A stretch of DNA of 64,000 bases, taken from contig NZ_CP047957.1 in assembly GCF_014280035.1 (NCBI RefSeq), positions 558,001 through 622,000 of the forward strand, written 5' to 3'. The notes beneath the pieces are model-generated. The model was not told the origin of the DNA. It did no database searches and saw only the letters and a list, made by a program, of their open reading frames with translations. Below, piece by piece: positions 18,282 to 26,937 of the stretch (the stretch's first letter is position 1; the number at the start of each line of letters is the position of its first letter). The translations under genes and the position numbers were made by a program. Source of the DNA: Synechococcus sp. A18-25c (GTDB lineage: Bacteria; Cyanobacteriota; Cyanobacteriia; PCC-6307; Cyanobiaceae).

Positions 18282-18425
18282 ATGGGTCGCAAGTTCGATG
18301 AATTCCGTTCCTGGGTGATGGAGACCTTGTCTCATGCCATGGGCAATCCCAGGGAAGAAAAGTTGACCAACCCTCCGGCCATTGGCCCACAGCCCTACAG
18401 GGATGTGCCTGTGCATGGCCGCTGA
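18282..18425 (+). CDS. Small conserved hypothetical protein
   Basis: 47 aa from the ATG at 18282 (MGRKFDEFRSWVMETLSHAM); an upstream ATG at 18231 would add 17 residues but crosses the post-rpsU hairpin. One amphipathic helix and a Pro-rich tail (NPPAIGPQPYRDVP). Function unknown. Confidence 0.5.
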   Translation: MGRKFDEFRSWVMETLSHAMGNPREEKLTNPPAIGPQPYRDVPVHGR

Positions 18426-18457
18426 GGTGCTCTTAGGTCATTCGTGGTGATCTGGCG

Positions 18458-20032
18458 TCAGGATTGCTCGAGATCAAAACTTCGAAAACAGAGCGCTGAC
18501 GCCAGGTCGGCAACATCGACTGATTCGCTAGCGCGAAGGTCGGCAACGCTCCTGGCCACACGCAGCAGGCGCAATCCACTGCGAAGGCTCAGCCTGCGGG
18601 CATGGACGACGGCTTCCCAGCGATCGATTGTTTCGGCACTGAACTGACCGCTCTCGTAGAGCGCTTTGGCGTCGAGGTCTCGGTTGGTCCTTTGATCTGG
18701 ATTCCGTTCCATCATTCGTTCTCTCGCCTGCAGGATCGTTTCCGCATTCAGGCGCGGCTCCAGATCTGTCGCGTCCTCGCCGAAACAGTGCCGCAGGTTG
18801 TCGGCAGCGGGAACCTCCAGTTTCAGTTGAAGATCCAGGCGGTCCAGCAGGGGGCCCGACAGTCGATTCCAGTACCGCTTGCGCTTGAGCTCGCTGCATG
18901 TGCAGCGGGGATCCCCGGCCCATCCGCAGGGGCAGGGATTGGTGGCAGCCACCAGAGTCACGCGACTAGGAAAGCGACAGCGCTGACGCGATCGGCTGAG
19001 CCAGATCGCTCCCTCTTCTAAAGGCTGCCGGAGTTGATCCAGCAGAGATCTGGGAAATTCCGCCATTTCATCAAGGAACAACACGCCTCCATGGGCCAGG
19101 CTCAGTTCTCCTGGGCGTGGATGCGCGCCACCCCCCAGCAAGGCCGCTGATGTAGTGGTGTGGTGCGGACTCCGGAACGGCCGCGTACGGATCAATTGCC
19201 CATGACCTCGGGTTAAGCCGGCAATGGAGTGGAGCCGAGTGATTTCTAGCGACTCTTGCCGTTTCAGGGGTGGAAGCAGGGCTGGCAATTGATGCGCCAG
19301 ATGTGTCTTGCCGCAACCAGGCGGCCCCACCAACAACAGGTGATGTCCGCCCGCGGCAGCAAGGGCCAGTCCTTGCCGTGCCACGCGCTGGCCCGGGAGG
19401 TGTGCCAAGGGGGTGTTGGGTGAGGAGCAATTGGGTGATGAGCTGCTGGTCGGAGGTGGGGGCGGGGCCGATGGCGTGGCCAGCATCGATGCCTTTGAAG
19501 GATGGTTTTCGCCGAGTTCCCTGCTCACCTTGAGACTCTTCACCAGGTCATGCAGTGTGTTGGCGCTGATCACAGTCAGGTCGTCCACCAATGAGGCCTC
19601 TGCGGCGTCCTCGCCGGCCACGACAAGCCCGCGTGCCTTCTGCTCAGCGGCCTGGCAGGCAATCGCGAGAATGCCGCGGCAGGGCCTGATGCTCCCGTCC
19701 AGTCCGAGTTCGCCAGCGCACCAGAGTCCACGCAGGACGGTGGCATCCAGTTGTCCGCTGGCCACCAGTAGTGCTAAGGCGATGGGCAGATCGAAGCAGG
19801 GGCCCTCCTTCCGCAGGTCGGCAGGTGCCAGGTTCACCACCACCCGCACCAGAGGACCGCGGAAACCGCTGTTGCGCAGCGCGGCTCTCACCCGTTCGCG
19901 TGATTCCTGGATGGCAGCATCGGGTAGTCCCACCAGCTGGAGGCCAGGCAGTCCAGGGGCGAGGTCGACCTCCACAGTCACAGGGATGGCGTCGAATCCG
20001 AGCAGAGATGCGCTGAGGCAGCGTGCCAGCAT
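18458..20032 (-). CDS. YifB/ComM family Mg-chelatase-like AAA+ ATPase
   Basis: 524 aa from the ATG at 20032 (MLARCLSASLLGFDAIP); an ATG at 20053 is possible. The N-terminal Lon-protease-like fold (PVTVEVDLAPGLPGLQLVGL) is followed by an AAA+ module with Walker A GPPGCGKTH, Walker B GVLFLDEMAEF and the CPCGWAGDPRCTC zinc-like motif before the C-terminal magnesium-chelatase domain. ComM-type helicases promote branch migration in natural transformation, which fits a transformable cyanobacterium. Divergent from the HIT gene. Confidence 0.9.
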   Translation of the reverse strand: MLARCLSASLLGFDAIPVTVEVDLAPGLPGLQLVGLPDAAIQESRERVRAALRNSGFRGPLVRVVVNLAPADLRKEGPCFDLPIALALLVASGQLDATVLRGLWCAGELGLDGSIRPCRGILAIACQAAEQKARGLVVAGEDAAEASLVDDLTVISANTLHDLVKSLKVSRELGENHPSKASMLATPSAPPPPPTSSSSPNCSSPNTPLAHLPGQRVARQGLALAAAGGHHLLLVGPPGCGKTHLAHQLPALLPPLKRQESLEITRLHSIAGLTRGHGQLIRTRPFRSPHHTTTSAALLGGGAHPRPGELSLAHGGVLFLDEMAEFPRSLLDQLRQPLEEGAIWLSRSRQRCRFPSRVTLVAATNPCPCGWAGDPRCTCSELKRKRYWNRLSGPLLDRLDLQLKLEVPAADNLRHCFGEDATDLEPRLNAETILQARERMMERNPDQRTNRDLDAKALYESGQFSAETIDRWEAVVHARRLSLRSGLRLLRVARSVADLRASESVDVADLASALCFRSFDLEQS

Positions 20033-20105
20033 TGGCTTGGTTAGGCGGTGCACGGTTCATGTGCCCCGCCTGTCTCATTTCCCCCTGCATGCGAGCTTCT
20101 GCGCC

Positions 20106-20447
20106 ATGGCCGAGGACACGATCTTTTCCCGCATCCTGCGGGGCGAGATTCCCTGCGATGAGGTCTACAGCGACGACCGTTGCCTCGCCTTCCGCGACGT
20201 CGCGCCTCAGGCTCCGATTCATGTGCTGGTGATCCCGCGCGAGCCGATCCCCAGCCTGCGTGAAGCCAGCGATCAGCACGCTGCTCTGCTCGGTCACCTT
20301 CTGCTGGTTGCCGCCAAGGTGGCAAAACAGGAAGGTCTGGATGACTGGCGGACGGTGATCAACAGCGGCGCTGGCGCAGGGCAGACTGTGTTTCACCTGC
20401 ATGTGCACGTGATCGGCGGTCGTGAGCTCGCATGGCCTCCCGGCTAG
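20106..20447 (+). CDS. HIT family nucleotide-binding hydrolase
   Basis: 113 aa. The histidine-triad motif HLHVHVIGG lies near the C-terminus and the N-terminus (TIFSRILRGEIPCDEVY) is typical of the HinT branch, which hydrolyses nucleoside phosphoramidates and acyl-adenylates. Full length for a bacterial HinT. Confidence 0.92.
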   Translation: MAEDTIFSRILRGEIPCDEVYSDDRCLAFRDVAPQAPIHVLVIPREPIPSLREASDQHAALLGHLLLVAAKVAKQEGLDDWRTVINSGAGAGQTVFHLHVHVIGGRELAWPPG

Positions 20448-20471
20448 GCCTGAGCTGGTCAGAATGTCGTC

Positions 20472-22457
20472 ATGATCAATTCTTCTGTGGCGCCTGCTGC
20501 TGGCCTTTCGGGCCAGCTGAAGAGGCTTCGTAACCTCGCCCAGCCATTTTTCCTCCCTCTCGATCAGGCCTCCGGTTGGCAATTCTCATGGCTGCTGCTT
20601 TCGCTTCTGTTCTGCGTGGGTGGCCTGGTGTTGGTGGCCCTCACGGGCTTGATCAATCTTTTGGAGCAACTGCTTCCAGTACTGACTGAGAAATATTTCG
20701 GTGGCATCAGTACCACCATTGATGGCATCTGGAGTGGCTGGTGGGGTGTCGTTTTTTCAGCACTGTTTGTGCTGGGTGCATCGTCATTTCTGCTGATGCG
20801 CCAGCAGCTGCGCAATCGACGCTGGCTGCATTGGCTCTTGCTTGGGGTCATTGTGCTGATGTTGCTCGCGGTCAATGGCATCAATGCCGGAATCGGATTT
20901 ATTGCGCGAGACATCACCAATGCCTTGGTTGCGAGACAGCAAGAGGGCTTTAATCGAATTCTCGCGATTTATGCATCTTGTTTTGTTGTTGCGTTGCCCA
21001 TCCGCACGGCTCAAATTTATTTTACGGCCAAGCTCGGTTTGATCTGGCGTGAGTGGCTATCGAGTGGATTGATCGATGAATATTTGAGTAATAGGGCTTA
21101 TTACGTCTTGAACCCAAATGACGAGCAGTCGACGGGTCTTGATAACCCTGATCAGCGAATCACGGACGATGTGAAGGCATTCACTGAGCAAAGTCTGTTG
21201 TTTACACTGGGTATTTTTGATGCAATTTTAACGTTTTCGCTCAATATTCTTATTCTTTGGACGATTAGCCAAAGGTTAACATTTTACCTTTTTGCCTATG
21301 CGCTTTTGACGACAACATTGCTGGTTTTTGCTGGGCGCCGTTTGGTGCGAATTAACTTTGACCAGTTGCGTTATGAGGCGAATTTTCGTTATGGCTTGGT
21401 TCACATACGCAACAATGCCGAGTCAATTGCCTTTTATGCGGGGGAGGAGCCTGAGCGCCAGGAAACGTCCCGAAGGCTTGGCACAGTTGTGGACAACTTC
21501 AATCTTTTGATTGTGTGGCAGGTGATCATTAGCGCCATGCAACGATCGGTGGGATATGCGGGCATCTTTTTCCCTTATTTGATCATGGCCGGTCCGTTTT
21601 TTGCAGGCGAGATCGACTACGGGCGTTTTGTTCAGGCGGGATTCGCGTTCAACATGGTGGAGGGTTCACTGCTGTTTGTTGTGAACCGCATCGATGAACT
21701 CGCCAAATTCACGGCCGGTGTGACGCGTCTTGAAGGCTTCCAGAGTCAGGTTGAGCAAGTCAGTTGCGACACCATCGATGTGTCGCCTGTCCAGCAGGCG
21801 TCCAATTCGATTGTGATCCGCCATGCCGACCTCACGCCTCCAGGGAGTCAGTTGCCCATCCTCCGCGATCTGAGCCTCAGCGTTGGGGAGGCGGATCGTC
21901 TGCTGGTGGTGGGTCCCTCCGGTTGTGGCAAAACCTCATTGCTGCGCATGATTAGTGGTCTCTGGACTCCCAGTCGTGGCGATGTGATGCGACCGGCTAC
22001 TGGAGACTTGCTGTTCATTCCCCAGAAGCCCTACATGCTGCTGGGATCGTTGCGCGAGCAGCTTTGCTACCCCACGGACGAAAGCCGCTACAGCGACGAT
22101 CAGCTTCGTCATGTGCTTCAGGAGGTCAATCTCGGCGGATTGCTCAACCGCTATCCCGATCTTGACGTGAAGCAGGATTGGCCCCGGATCCTGTCGCTGG
22201 GTGAGCAGCAGCGGCTCGCTTTTGGACGGTTGCTGCTCAACGCACCGCGGTTCGTGGTGCTGGATGAAGCGACGAGCGCTCTGGATGTGGCGACAGAAGA
22301 TCGGCTCTACTCGCTGCTACGCCAACGCGAACTCTCTGTGATCAGCATCGGCCACCGGCCCACGCTGAAATCGTTCCACGACACCGTTTTGGCCTTGGAT
22401 GGTCAGGGTGGCTGGCAGCTCCTCCCTGCCGCCAGCTATGACTTTGGGCATTCCTGA
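20472..22457 (+). CDS. SbmA/BacA-like ABC transporter, fused permease-ATPase
   Basis: 661 aa. An N-terminal membrane domain with about six helices (to about residue 400) of the ABC_membrane_2/SbmA-BacA type (WREWLSSGLIDEYLSNRAYY, NPDQRITDDVKAFTEQSL) is fused to an ABC domain with Walker A GPSGCGKTS, signature LSLGEQQRLAFGR and Walker B FVVLDEATSALD. Relatives import peptides, bacitracin-like compounds or cobalamin, or act as ALD-type half transporters. Codon use in 20.9-21.4 kb is locally more AT-rich than the flanks. Confidence 0.85.
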   Translation: MINSSVAPAAGLSGQLKRLRNLAQPFFLPLDQASGWQFSWLLLSLLFCVGGLVLVALTGLINLLEQLLPVLTEKYFGGISTTIDGIWSGWWGVVFSALFVLGASSFLLMRQQLRNRRWLHWLLLGVIVLMLLAVNGINAGIGFIARDITNALVARQQEGFNRILAIYASCFVVALPIRTAQIYFTAKLGLIWREWLSSGLIDEYLSNRAYYVLNPNDEQSTGLDNPDQRITDDVKAFTEQSLLFTLGIFDAILTFSLNILILWTISQRLTFYLFAYALLTTTLLVFAGRRLVRINFDQLRYEANFRYGLVHIRNNAESIAFYAGEEPERQETSRRLGTVVDNFNLLIVWQVIISAMQRSVGYAGIFFPYLIMAGPFFAGEIDYGRFVQAGFAFNMVEGSLLFVVNRIDELAKFTAGVTRLEGFQSQVEQVSCDTIDVSPVQQASNSIVIRHADLTPPGSQLPILRDLSLSVGEADRLLVVGPSGCGKTSLLRMISGLWTPSRGDVMRPATGDLLFIPQKPYMLLGSLREQLCYPTDESRYSDDQLRHVLQEVNLGGLLNRYPDLDVKQDWPRILSLGEQQRLAFGRLLLNAPRFVVLDEATSALDVATEDRLYSLLRQRELSVISIGHRPTLKSFHDTVLALDGQGGWQLLPAASYDFGHS

Positions 22458-22466
22458 TCCCTGCGC

Positions 22467-22682
22467 ATGACCACCAGCAGTGCCGACGCCAATGGCCAGG
22501 GGGCTGAAGCCGAAGCGATTCCGACCCCCAGTGCCACCACGACAGACATTCCCGCTTTCGGCTGGAGTGCTTACGCCGAACGGGTGAATGGCCGTTTCGC
22601 GATGATCGGATTTGTCGCCGTGCTGGTGGTTGAAGCCATCAGCCATGACACGTTCCTGCACTGGGCTGGCCTGGTGTCCTGA
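22467..22682 (+). CDS. hli: High-light-inducible protein (Hlip/SCP)
   Basis: 71 aa with one transmembrane helix carrying the chlorophyll-binding motif ERVNGRFAMIGF. The N-terminal 30 residues are Thr/Ala-rich. Hlips protect and help assemble photosystem II and bind chlorophyll and carotenoid under light stress. It begins 9 nt after the ABC transporter stop. Confidence 0.93.
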   Translation: MTTSSADANGQGAEAEAIPTPSATTTDIPAFGWSAYAERVNGRFAMIGFVAVLVVEAISHDTFLHWAGLVS

Positions 22683-22696
22683 CCGCGTGCAGCGAC

Positions 22697-23185
22697 TCAG
22701 GGCAGACGGATCAAGTCAACGTCCCACTGTCCCCTGCGACTCACCTGAACAGCGAGTAGGCGTCCAGAGCCGTCGAGGCTCACGTTCCTTGGAACGCCTG
22801 CGGGTTCCAGGGGCAGTCGTTGCAGCAGTCCAACGTTGCGTCGGTAGAGGTTGAGTTCGGTCTGCCCGTTGCGCTGACGCACCAGCGCAATTCTGTCGCC
22901 ATCAGCATTGACGCTCACACTCACGGGTTGTGCATCCGCCTGATTCAGGCCTGGCAGTGGCACTGGTGAACCGCTGCTTAGATCCACCAACTCGATGCGC
23001 TCGCGTCCGTTGCGGCTGGCGATGGAGACCATCCAGCGGTCGCTCAGGTCTGGCCAGCGACGACTATCCGCGCTGCGTTGCAAGGCGCTGCTGATCGCTG
23101 TTTGCGGTCTGAGTCCTGATCCGCTGCAACTGGCAAGAGAAAGGCTCGCCAACAAGGCGATGATCACCCTGTCAGGCCTGGTCAT
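22697..23185 (-). CDS. Lipoprotein with TolB-like beta-propeller repeats (second of a pair)
   Basis: 162 aa. Lipobox LASCSG after a short hydrophobic segment. Repeated WMVSIASRNGRERIEL, DGDRIALVRQRNGQTELNLY and RLLAVQVSRRGQWDVDLI segments resemble TolB/WD-like blades. It is probably a paralogue of the gene just upstream, overlapping it by 4 nt. Each protein carries only about three blades, so the two may form one propeller together; that is inference. Confidence 0.65.
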   Translation of the reverse strand: MTRPDRVIIALLASLSLASCSGSGLRPQTAISSALQRSADSRRWPDLSDRWMVSIASRNGRERIELVDLSSGSPVPLPGLNQADAQPVSVSVNADGDRIALVRQRNGQTELNLYRRNVGLLQRLPLEPAGVPRNVSLDGSGRLLAVQVSRRGQWDVDLIRLP

Positions 23186-23715
23186 GGCGTGGACTCCATC
23201 GGAGTGCTCTGGCGCAGGCCTCCTGGGTTGTCGGGTTCCAGCACACCGCTGAGATCGAGAATCTCCACCTGCCAGCGACCGCGTTCTGCGGTCTGAACGG
23301 CCAGGCGCCGCGCATCCGGTGCAAGGCTCAACCGCACTGGGTTGCGCCCCGATGGGAGTCGCAGGGGGTGGGCGCGGCCGCTAAGGCGATCTTCCACAAG
23401 AACCATCCGGCGGTTTCCCCGTTGGACGATCACGGCCAGATAGCGCCCGTTCCAGCTCAGAGAGGGTGAGCTATGGGGCTGGTTTCGATTCAGGTGGCGA
23501 AGTGGCAGCGATCGCCCATCCCGAAGATCTTTCAGCTGAACCGTCGCGCGGCCGCGTTGGTCCGTAATCACCGCCAGCTTGCGTCCATCACCGCTCAAGG
23601 CAGGTTCCTGTTGCTGTTCAGGCAGGAGCGATCCAGGGGCACGTTGGGATCTGCCGCTGCACCCGGTCGCCATCAAGCTGACCACGAGCAGCAGCAGCGG
23701 GGTGAAGTGGATCAG
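23182..23715 (-). CDS. Lipoprotein with TolB-like beta-propeller repeats (first of a pair)
   Basis: The body (ATGCSG lipobox, then GDGRKLAVITDQRGRATVQL, GRYLAVIVQRGNRRMVLV and ARRLAVQTAERGRWQVEI blades) is clear. The only standard start is the GTG at 23685, which leaves an 8-residue, too-short signal peptide. Reading back to a CTG at 23715 gives LIHFTPLLLLVVSLMATGC, a proper lipoprotein signal, and that CTG overlaps the ycf66 stop as CTGA. I therefore extend to 23715 with a proposed non-canonical CTG start. Confidence 0.55.
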   Translation of the reverse strand: MIHFTPLLLLVVSLMATGCSGRSQRAPGSLLPEQQQEPALSGDGRKLAVITDQRGRATVQLKDLRDGRSLPLRHLNRNQPHSSPSLSWNGRYLAVIVQRGNRRMVLVEDRLSGRAHPLRLPSGRNPVRLSLAPDARRLAVQTAERGRWQVEILDLSGVLEPDNPGGLRQSTPMESTP

Positions 23716-24677
23716 TCGTCGAAGCGGGAACTGTTGTCCCGTGGACGGGAACTCCGGGGTGGCGTCCGGCCAGGCTCCTGTGGGCGGACGGCTGGGGACG
23801 AGGCGGCCGATGAGGGAGCTGCTGATGATGGAGCGTTGTTGGTCCGTCGGCTGGGGCTGTAAGCCGCGTCTTCGGCAGCTTGCCGATATGGGGTGCCCTG
23901 CGGAACCCCTGGCTGCCCGTTCATGGGTGCACGGCTGCTTGCCGAGGGGCGGGACCCTGAAGGTTTGGAATCATTCACAGCTGCACGAGGAGAGGCTGTG
24001 CTGTCGTTGCGTGCAGCGGCGCTAGGGCGGCTGCCGCGGCGTTGATCGTCTTTGCTGGTGCGGCGATCGCCAAAGTTGGGACCCGAAGTTGAACCCTCGT
24101 CATCGCGATTGCCGAATCGCGCCATCCGACGGTCCTGCTCGCTGTCACCAGCCCAAGCGGAGGATGCATCGGGGCGGCCCCGCCTGCGGCTGGCGGCCTG
24201 CTCGGGGATGGCGGCTCTTGAGTTCCGGCGCGGGCGATAGAAATCTTGCTCCGGTCCTTCCGTCTCATCGAAGTCCTGGGCCGCAAACCGTCGCCTGACG
24301 GGCTGGGGTTCATCGAAGCGGTCGTAGCTGTCGTCGTAGCCACGCATGCCTCCAGCTGGAGCCCTTGCTGGAGGCTCGTCATCGAAGTATGCGGAGCGAC
24401 GGGCTTGCTCTGCCGAAACACCTCGCAGGCGAACGCTCTCGTAGGCAAAGAACACTGTTGTGCCCGCCAGCAGGAACTGTCCGAATTGAAGGATGGGATC
24501 GAGTCTCCAGCCCTGGAAGAACAAGATGCCGCCGCACAGAAGACCGATGGCAGCGAAGAAAACGTCGTAGTCGCGGGCGAGAGCAGGTTTAAAACTGCGC
24601 ATGAAATAGAGCATCGCCCCGCCCACGGCAAGAACGATGCCCACAATGCTGGCCCAGTTAAGACTGGCGTTAACCAC
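23712..24677 (-). CDS. ycf66: Ycf66 family protein with long disordered tail
   Basis: 321 aa from a GTG at 24677 (MVNASLNWASIVGIVLAVGG). Residues 1-90 form the Ycf66 region with about three membrane helices (LNWASIVGIVLAVGGAMLYF, DVFFAAIGLLCGGILFF, FLLAGTTVFFAYESVRLRG). The remaining 230 residues are low-complexity Arg/Ser/Pro/Asp-rich and probably disordered. Ycf66 is conserved in cyanobacteria and some plastids; its role is not established. Confidence 0.88.
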   Translation of the reverse strand: MVNASLNWASIVGIVLAVGGAMLYFMRSFKPALARDYDVFFAAIGLLCGGILFFQGWRLDPILQFGQFLLAGTTVFFAYESVRLRGVSAEQARRSAYFDDEPPARAPAGGMRGYDDSYDRFDEPQPVRRRFAAQDFDETEGPEQDFYRPRRNSRAAIPEQAASRRRGRPDASSAWAGDSEQDRRMARFGNRDDEGSTSGPNFGDRRTSKDDQRRGSRPSAAARNDSTASPRAAVNDSKPSGSRPSASSRAPMNGQPGVPQGTPYRQAAEDAAYSPSRRTNNAPSSAAPSSAASSPAVRPQEPGRTPPRSSRPRDNSSRFDD

Positions 24678-24700
24678 GTTGAGGCCCTCTGATTGGGTGG

Positions 24701-24720
24701 TCCGGTCACTAGAGACCGGA
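24701..24720. other. Hairpin between psbX and ycf66
   Basis: TCCGGTC-ACTAGA-GACCGGA, 7-bp perfect stem with a 6-nt loop. It sits after psbX and before ycf66, both minus-strand. There is no T-run, so it may be a processing or mRNA-stability element rather than an intrinsic terminator. Confidence 0.5.
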
Positions 24721-24757
24721 AACTTTCACACCCAGTTTACGAAGCGCGCCAGCGGTA

Positions 24758-24880
24758 TCAGAGCTTGCGGTCGACCTGGTCGGTCTGACTGAGGAAAAAC
24801 AGGCCGATCGAGGCGGGGACCACCACAATCACGGCACCCCAGGCCAGGCTGCTGAGGAAGTTGGCGAGGGATGGGGTCAT
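24758..24880 (-). CDS. psbX: Photosystem II reaction center protein X
   Basis: 40 aa from the ATG at 24880. One transmembrane helix in the PsbX pattern ([20 protein letters not shown] then [15 protein letters not shown]). PsbX is a low-mass PSII subunit near cytochrome b559 that affects the QB site. The reading frame continues upstream to 25009 but that part has no family resemblance. Divergent from the yggT-like gene. Confidence 0.93.
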   Translation of the reverse strand: MTPSLANFLSSLAWGAVIVVVPASIGLFFLSQTDQVDRKL

Positions 24881-24957
24881 AACGATCGAGTCGGAACCGA
24901 CGTCTAAAGACTGAATGGAGCAGATCTTAGAGATCAGCGACGACTTTCTACGATGCC

Positions 24958-25299
24958 GTGGCCAATGTTTTGAGCTTTGTGACGCCGACGATGCTCCAGG
25001 TTCTGCCATCGATCCATCTGATCCTTGGCCTGCTCCTGGCAGCTTGGAGCCTGATGTTCTTGATGCGGATTGTGCTCACCTGGTATCCCCAGGTGAACTC
25101 GGCCTCAGGGGTCTGGGCGTTCGTGATCTGGCCGACGGAGCCGGTGCTGTCGCTCACGCGCCGTGTGGTGTCTCCCATCGGCGGAGTGGATGTCACGCCA
25201 GTCATCTGGTTAGGGCTCGTCAGCCTGTTGCGTGAGCTGCTCGTCGGGCAGCAGGGGGTCCTGTCTCAGATCCTGATGCGCGCTCAGATCGTGGCCTGA
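24958..25299 (+). CDS. YggT family membrane protein
   Basis: 113 aa from a GTG at 24958; an ATG at 24991 ([20 protein letters not shown]) is an equally plausible start. Two hydrophobic regions flank the YggT motif [11 protein letters not shown] and the [24 protein letters not shown] block. Cyanobacterial and plastid homologues (YlmG) are linked to nucleoid partitioning and thylakoid complex maturation. Confidence 0.85.
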   Translation: MANVLSFVTPTMLQVLPSIHLILGLLLAAWSLMFLMRIVLTWYPQVNSASGVWAFVIWPTEPVLSLTRRVVSPIGGVDVTPVIWLGLVSLLRELLVGQQGVLSQILMRAQIVA

Positions 25300-25332
25300 T
25301 GTCTGGACGGGGTGTTTGCTGAGCGAGCCGAC

Positions 25333-26679
25333 TCAGGGGAGCATTTCCTGCTCGACGAATTTGGTGTGCACATCACCATTGATGAATTCCGGCCTATCCA
25401 GCATTTCCAAATGGAAGTCAACGGTCGTAGGGATGCCGGTGACGGCGCATTCGTTGAGTGCTCGTTTCATGCGTGCAAGCGCATGGTTGCGATTGGTTCC
25501 CCACACGATCAGCTTCCCAATGAGGGAGTCGTAGAACGGTGGGATGTCATAGCCCGTGTACACGTGGCTATCGACGCGAACGCCGGGGCCGCCGGGGGGG
25601 AGCCATCCGGTGATCTTTCCCGGTGCTGGTCTGAAATTGTGGCGAGCGTCTTCGGCGTTGATTCGACACTCGATGGCATGACCGCGCAGCTGAATCTCCT
25701 CTTGACGAATGCTGATCGGTTCGCCACCTGCGATGCGTAACTGCTCGGTGATTAGGTCGACACCGGTGACCATTTCGGTTACAGGATGTTCCACCTGAAT
25801 GCGGGTATTCATCTCCATGAAATAAAAACCGCCGTTGCGATCCAGCAGGAATTCGACGGTGCCCGCGCCTTCATAGTTGATGCTGCGGGCTGCCGCGACG
25901 GCGGCGTCGCCCATGCGGCGTCGCAGCTCAGGATCGAGGGCCGGACTGGGAGCCTCCTCGAGCAGTTTCTGGTGACGGCGCTGGATCGAGCAGTCGCGTT
26001 CGCCCAGATGCACAACGTTGCCGTGACGATCCGCAAGCACTTGCACTTCCACGTGACGCGGCCTGTCGATGAATTTCTCCATGTACAGCCCGGGGTTACC
26101 GAAGGCCGCTTCCGCCTCGCCCTGAGCAGCCTTGAAGAGTGTGTCGAGCTGATCAGGGCTCTGAACCAGGCGCATGCCGCGACCTCCGCCTCCGGCAGTG
26201 GCCTTGATCATCACCGGGTAGCCCATGGATTCGGCCAGGGCTGCGGCCTCTGAAGGATTGGCTAGGAGCCCCTCACTGCCGGGAACGGTCGGGACACCAA
26301 CCGCTTGCATGGTCGATTTGGCGGTCGACTTGTCGCCCATCGACCGGATCGCGTGCGGCGATGGGCCGACGAACGTCAAGCCGTGGTCGCGGCACATCTC
26401 CGCAAACTTGTCGTTCTCGGCCAGGAATCCATAGCCGGGGTGGATGGCATCGACCCCCCTGGATGTGGCTGCCGCAAGAATGTTGGGAACATTGAGATAG
26501 CTGCGGTTGCTCGGCCCCTCGCCCACGCAAACCGCTTCATCCGCCAACTGAACGTGCAGAGCATTGCGGTCAACGGTGCTGTACACAGCGACCGTGCCAA
26601 TACCAAGTTCCCTGCAGCTCCTCAGGATTCTGAGAGCGATTTCGCCGCGGTTGGCGATCAGCACCTTGCCGATGGGCAT
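25333..26679 (-). CDS. accC: Acetyl-CoA carboxylase, biotin carboxylase subunit
   Basis: 448 aa, full length. The N-terminal Rossmann-like domain starts [18 protein letters not shown]; the ATP-grasp has the Gly-rich loop [10 protein letters not shown], the [14 protein letters not shown] and [15 protein letters not shown] blocks and the catalytic [14 protein letters not shown]. Carboxylates biotin on AccB in the first step of fatty-acid synthesis. AccB and AccA/D are not in the window. Upstream lies the tRNA-Leu region. Confidence 0.97.
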   Translation of the reverse strand: MPIGKVLIANRGEIALRILRSCRELGIGTVAVYSTVDRNALHVQLADEAVCVGEGPSNRSYLNVPNILAAATSRGVDAIHPGYGFLAENDKFAEMCRDHGLTFVGPSPHAIRSMGDKSTAKSTMQAVGVPTVPGSEGLLANPSEAAALAESMGYPVMIKATAGGGGRGMRLVQSPDQLDTLFKAAQGEAEAAFGNPGLYMEKFIDRPRHVEVQVLADRHGNVVHLGERDCSIQRRHQKLLEEAPSPALDPELRRRMGDAAVAAARSINYEGAGTVEFLLDRNGGFYFMEMNTRIQVEHPVTEMVTGVDLITEQLRIAGGEPISIRQEEIQLRGHAIECRINAEDARHNFRPAPGKITGWLPPGGPGVRVDSHVYTGYDIPPFYDSLIGKLIVWGTNRNHALARMKRALNECAVTGIPTTVDFHLEMLDRPEFINGDVHTKFVEQEMLP

Positions 26680-26827
26680 CCCGCAGTTTCAAAGCCAGGG
26701 CGGATCGTATCAGTGACTGCGTTTACCGTTCCTGCGCGAGAGAGCATCGACGTCTGGGCTTGCTGGGGATGGGCCCCCTAGCCGGTATATTTCTCTGCGA
26801 TACAGCCCGAGTGGCTGAATCAACCAC

Positions 26828-26909
26828 GCGGATGTGGTGGAATTGGTAGACACGCACGTTTGAGGGGCGTGTGGCTTCGGCCTTGCGAGTTCAAGTCTCG
26901 CCATCCGCA
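26828..26909 (+). tRNA. tRNA-Leu (GAG anticodon)
   Basis: 82-nt class II tRNA. The acceptor stem GCGGATG pairs with CATCCGC with discriminator A at 26909. The D-arm has TGGTGGAATTGGTAGACAC. The anticodon stem CACGT/GCGTG holds loop TTGAGGG, giving anticodon GAG (reads CUC/CUU). A long variable arm (TGGCTTCGGCCTT) and T-arm GCGAGTTCAAGTCTCGC follow. CCA is not encoded. Confidence 0.95.
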
Positions 26910-26937
26910 TTCTTTTTCCCAGCACGATCCGGCACGC

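Noticed and set aside
26860-26937. Start of the LpxB-related gene inside tRNA-Leu
   Set aside because: The open frame runs through the tRNA, but the family N-terminus begins after the GTG at 26938.
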